64,000 bases of DNA from JBBIPA01 sp963775935. Its GTDB lineage: Bacteria > Chloroflexota > Dehalococcoidia > GIF9 > UBA5629. Of the stretch, positions 61,594 through 64,000 are shown one piece after another. The stretch lies in the NCBI GenBank assembly GCA_963775935.1, contig CAVZKR010000003.1, forward strand, positions 323,022-387,021. The letters are read 5' to 3'. A program made the position numbers and the translations under genes. The notes beneath the pieces were generated by a model that made no database searches, had not been told where the DNA came from, and saw nothing but the letters and a program-made list of their open reading frames with translations. Position 1 is the stretch's first letter; every line of letters starts with the position of its first letter.

Positions 61594-62055
61594 ATGCTAG
61601 ACTGGAACAAGTATATCGAGATAGCCAGCAAGTTTCAACGCAAGGCAAAGCCAGAGGATAGACAGGACTTACGGCAAAATATCATCGTGAGGCTTGCCGA
61701 AGTAGAGGCAAAGTATAACGGCAACGGCAACAGCCTTACCGAAGGCGGCATGGTACGAGTCGCCAGCTACACGGTTTTAGAGTATTGGCGCAATATAATG
61801 AGGCTACCGAAGATAACAAGTCTCAATGCTACCGTAGACGATGGCGATGGCAATGAAACAGAGCTGTACCACATGCTAGCCGATGATAAGGCTGTAGACG
61901 TTGAGGCTTGGCTTGATGCCAAACTATGGTTACATAGAGCACCACCGAGGCTGGTTAAAATAGCCTATAAAAAGGTAAGCGGTAAATCACTAGAGGCAAG
62001 AGACTCGGAATATCTGAGGCGATTTAGGAAAAACTTTCAAAAAAGTCTGTTTTAA
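61594..62055 (+). CDS. Sigma-70-like protein of a mobile element
   Basis: A 153-residue protein starting behind GGGAGGG. A region-2-like helix set (KPEDRQDLRQNIIVRLAEVEAK, then VASYTVLEYWRNIMR) resembles sigma factors, with a linker and a possible region-4-like end (LEARDSEYLRRFRKNFQKS). Such proteins occur in phages and integrative elements. Whether it binds RNA polymerase is unproven. Confidence 0.6.
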   Translation: MLDWNKYIEIASKFQRKAKPEDRQDLRQNIIVRLAEVEAKYNGNGNSLTEGGMVRVASYTVLEYWRNIMRLPKITSLNATVDDGDGNETELYHMLADDKAVDVEAWLDAKLWLHRAPPRLVKIAYKKVSGKSLEARDSEYLRRFRKNFQKSLF

Positions 62056-62407
62056 GCGTGGGATTTTACCCTGGTTTTGGAACTATAGTAGTGAGAGGTT
62101 AAAACCTCTTGCGGAGTAACTACCGATGCCAGCGGATGTGCGGGTCGGCACGGCTCTGGACAATAGAATAAGACTATAAGTCACTTTTGAGCAAAGTTTT
62201 TCTTTGGGCATAAAACGCCTTGCTTTGCTTACTCTACCTGTCTTTTAGCTTTTGAGTTTACTCAAACGATAGTGCCAGCGGTTTGCGGGCTATTGCAAAA
62301 AGGTTATAAAGATAGTAGAAGAGCAGAGACAAAAAAACAAAGAAAAAGTTGCTTAAAAGAGAGGGGATAGTCTTGCTAAAAATTGAATAGTCATTTAAGA
62401 CAATCAG
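62056..62407. other. Non-coding, possibly structured stretch after the sigma-like gene
   Basis: No gene found. TGCCAGCGGATGTGCGGG (62127-62144) recurs as TGCCAGCGGTTTGCGGG (62273-62289). TTTGAGT-TT-ACTCAAA (62251-62266) forms a hairpin, as does AGAGGTTAAAACCTCT near 62096. Ending at a strong terminator, the block could be a small RNA (inference). Confidence 0.35.
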
Positions 62408-62451
62408 GGCAAAGGAATCTCTGAAATAGAGGGGATTCTTTTGCCTTTTTT
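62408..62451 (+). terminator. Rho-independent terminator 1
   Basis: GGCAAAGGAATC pairs with GATTCTTTTGCC (one G-U pair) plus inner CTCT/AGAG, followed by T6. A strong intrinsic terminator in front of a second one. Confidence 0.75.
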
Positions 62452-62464
62452 GTACCTTTTTCAC

Positions 62465-62499
62465 GGGGTGTAGGTCTCTCAACCTACACCCCTTTTTTT
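62465..62499 (+). terminator. Rho-independent terminator 2
   Basis: Perfect 10-bp stem GGGGTGTAGG / CCTACACCCC with an 8-base loop and T7. With terminator 1 it forms a tandem that insulates the downstream IS110 element. Confidence 0.9.
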
Positions 62500-62514
62500 A
62501 TTTCCGAAACTTGT

Positions 62515-62757
62515 GATTCCCCTTCTAAACCTCGCCAAAGCTCCAAGAAAGCCCTTCAAAATCACCAGGAGTACCAAACATCATCCAAGTCGCCGAAATC
62601 TTCATTACCTTAAACACCAACCACTCCCATCTACACAAGACCCCGCTAAGTCATCGACATCCTACACATTCCAGGTAACATGAACGAATAATGCACCCCC
62701 TGCGGCTATAGTGTAAATTTATGTTGCAAACCAAATAAACACAAAAGGAGGTGCTGA
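62515..62757. other. Left non-coding flank of the IS110-family element
   Basis: A C/A-rich, G-poor stretch on the plus strand without a convincing gene. On the minus strand short coding-like text appears (MKISATWMMFGTPGDFEG) but is only about 26 codons. In IS110-group elements this flank can encode the bridge RNA; AAAGGAGGTGC at its end is the transposase ribosome binding site. Confidence 0.4.
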
Positions 62758-63838
62758 ATGAAGTATATTGGCTTGGACTGTCACAAGCAATATGATTTCG
62801 CTACATTAATCGACTCGGAGACAGGGGAAATGAGGTCGAAAAAATTGGCTCACAGAAAGGAGGAATTTAAATCGTTTATTGGCGGCAGAAGTAATAGTAA
62901 GATGGTGATCGAGTCATGCTGGAATTGGTCCAAGACGTATGAGCTGGCCAAGAATCTCGTTGATGAGGTGATACTGGCTCATCCGCTTAAGATAAAAGCT
63001 ATTGCCTCAGCCAAAATAAAGACCGATGCTATCGACTCTCGAACGCTGGCCCAATTATTAAAGGCTGATCTTATTCCCCAAGCTCATTTAAGGGAAGCCG
63101 ACAACCGGATCAAACAAAAAGTAATCAGACACAGGGCGTTCATGGTGGCAATGCGGACCAGGGTCAAAAATAAAGTGAACGACCTGGTAAGCAACCGCCT
63201 ACTATCACCGACTGTTGAAGAAACAAAGCCTAAGAATCTTTTTTCCAAGAGAGGGAAAGGTGAGAATGGCGTGGCATGGCTTAAATCATTGAAATGGTCC
63301 GTAGAAGAAGATAAAAAGATATTTGAATCGGCTATGAGACTTATAGAGCAGCTTAGCCTTGAGATATCTGCCAGCAATCGGATGATGGATGAAATATTTA
63401 AAAAAGACAAGGATGCCCAGCTGCTTTACACTATTCCCGGAATAGGGAAAACCCTTGCCGTACTCATCAGCACTGAAATAGATGGCATTGGTCGCTTTAA
63501 ATCACCATCGCAGGTTATCTTCGTATGCTGGTCTGGTACCTTCTACTCATTCTTCAGGAGGAAAGACATACCATGGCAAGATGATCCTGGAAGGAAATAA
63601 GTGGCTACGGTGGGCATTGATTGAGGCTGTAGTGCCAGCATCTTATGCTGATGCCGGGATAAGACAACGGTTGAATGCCCTTAGAAAGATTAAGAAAGCG
63701 AATGTAGCCAAAGTGATAATGGCCAGGTGGCTAATTAAAGTGGTGTACCATGTACTTAAAGAAGGTAGACCGTATATACCATCTGAGCTAATTAATTCAG
63801 ACCGGAGCCGCCTTTCAATTGCCTTAGCGAGCTCTTAA
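62758..63838 (+). pseudogene. IS110-family transposase, broken by a frameshift
   Basis: Frame 1 (62758-63600) carries the RuvC-like DEDD domain: YIGLDCHKQYDFATLID, VIESCWNW, KTDAIDSRTLAQLL. It reaches IPGIGKTLAVLISTEIDGIGRF and then runs out of frame. After skipping one base near 63513 the correct C-terminus continues as LSSYAGLVPSTHSSGGKTYHG, KMILEGNKWLRWALIEA, to the stop at 63838. The product would be about 360 residues. One extra base makes it a probable pseudogene, unless it is a sequencing error. Confidence 0.9.
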
Positions 63839-64000
63839 AGAGCTGCGCTCCTAATACAGGTTAAGGGGCTCCGGGTCTGACGTTACCGTGTGCACTTAAA
63901 TAGTGGCACGAATAGGAGGCTGAGTAAGGTCTTAACCGGGAGTAGAATATTGAGAATATTTGAATAAGCAAATAATAAAGGACTTGCATTATTTGTTCAT
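63839..64000. other. Right flank of the IS110-family element, structured
   Basis: GC-rich text after the transposase with complementary pieces (GGTTAAG near 63861 with CTTAACC near 63932; GGCTCCGG with CCGGGAG). This may be the right end or its RNA. The element end is not resolvable before the window edge. Confidence 0.35.

Noticed and set aside
62258..62482. Minus-strand 74-codon frame
   Set aside because: It is the reverse of two terminators and A-rich text.

Overview
The window reads as a chromosomal segment of a Chloroflexota bacterium, most likely of the Dehalococcoidia. This rests on gene content and order: hrcA-grpE-dnaK under a CIRCE element, an HspR-linked dnaJ/Clp operon, polA-mutM, argF-der-plsY-gpsA, many TTG/GTG starts, and a short structured repeat that is common in that lineage. 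The assignment is inference from gene families, since no rRNA is present.

Core region A (1-18.6 kb): polX (cut by the window edge), secA and prs on the minus strand; nth; glyA; three secreted lipoproteins, two with PKD-like repeats; the HrcA/CIRCE heat-shock operon; three tiny membrane proteins; a DUF72 protein; a DksA-like zinc protein; lspA-rluD; an RDD protein and gltX. Accessory block 1 (18.6-27.3 kb): a HicBA toxin-antitoxin pair, one solitary type I-C-like CRISPR repeat, a DUF169 protein, a PC4-like protein and a very large DUF4011-helicase-nuclease gene of the kind found in anti-phage defence loci, whose DUF3320 end is split by a frameshift. Core region B (27.5-44.2 kb): an ornithine cyclodeaminase family enzyme, lepB, mutM, polA, argF, der, plsY, gpsA, dnaJ, a Nudix hydrolase, then a second heat-shock operon (DnaJ-like, HspR, small protein, ClpC-type ATPase, VTT protein, TM2 protein).

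Mobile region (44.2-64 kb): tRNA-Ala(GGC) carries an integrated 13.9-kb island bounded by an exact 47-bp repeat of the tRNA 3' end (44261-44307 and 58134-58180). Its tyrosine integrase lies at the tRNA end. The cargo includes two apparently identical IS3-family copies with 4-bp target duplications, each of which broke a gene that can be rebuilt in frame; an HNH nuclease; an AbrB-like/ATPase-like pair; and a DUF6504-DnaE2-type polymerase cassette behind a promoter with an SOS-box-like palindrome. Beyond the right repeat the accessory character continues: a ParB-like protein with a cysteine-rich tail, a minimal tyrosine recombinase with a zinc ribbon inserted in its catalytic domain, a winged-helix-like protein, an ORF broken by one TGA, a sigma-like protein, two strong terminators and a frameshifted IS110-family transposase.

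The observations I rate highest are a 40-bp promoter-like module shared by the giant helicase and an unrelated disrupted island gene 20 kb away, the zinc-ribbon recombinase cluster, and the SOS-like DnaE2 cassette as island cargo.
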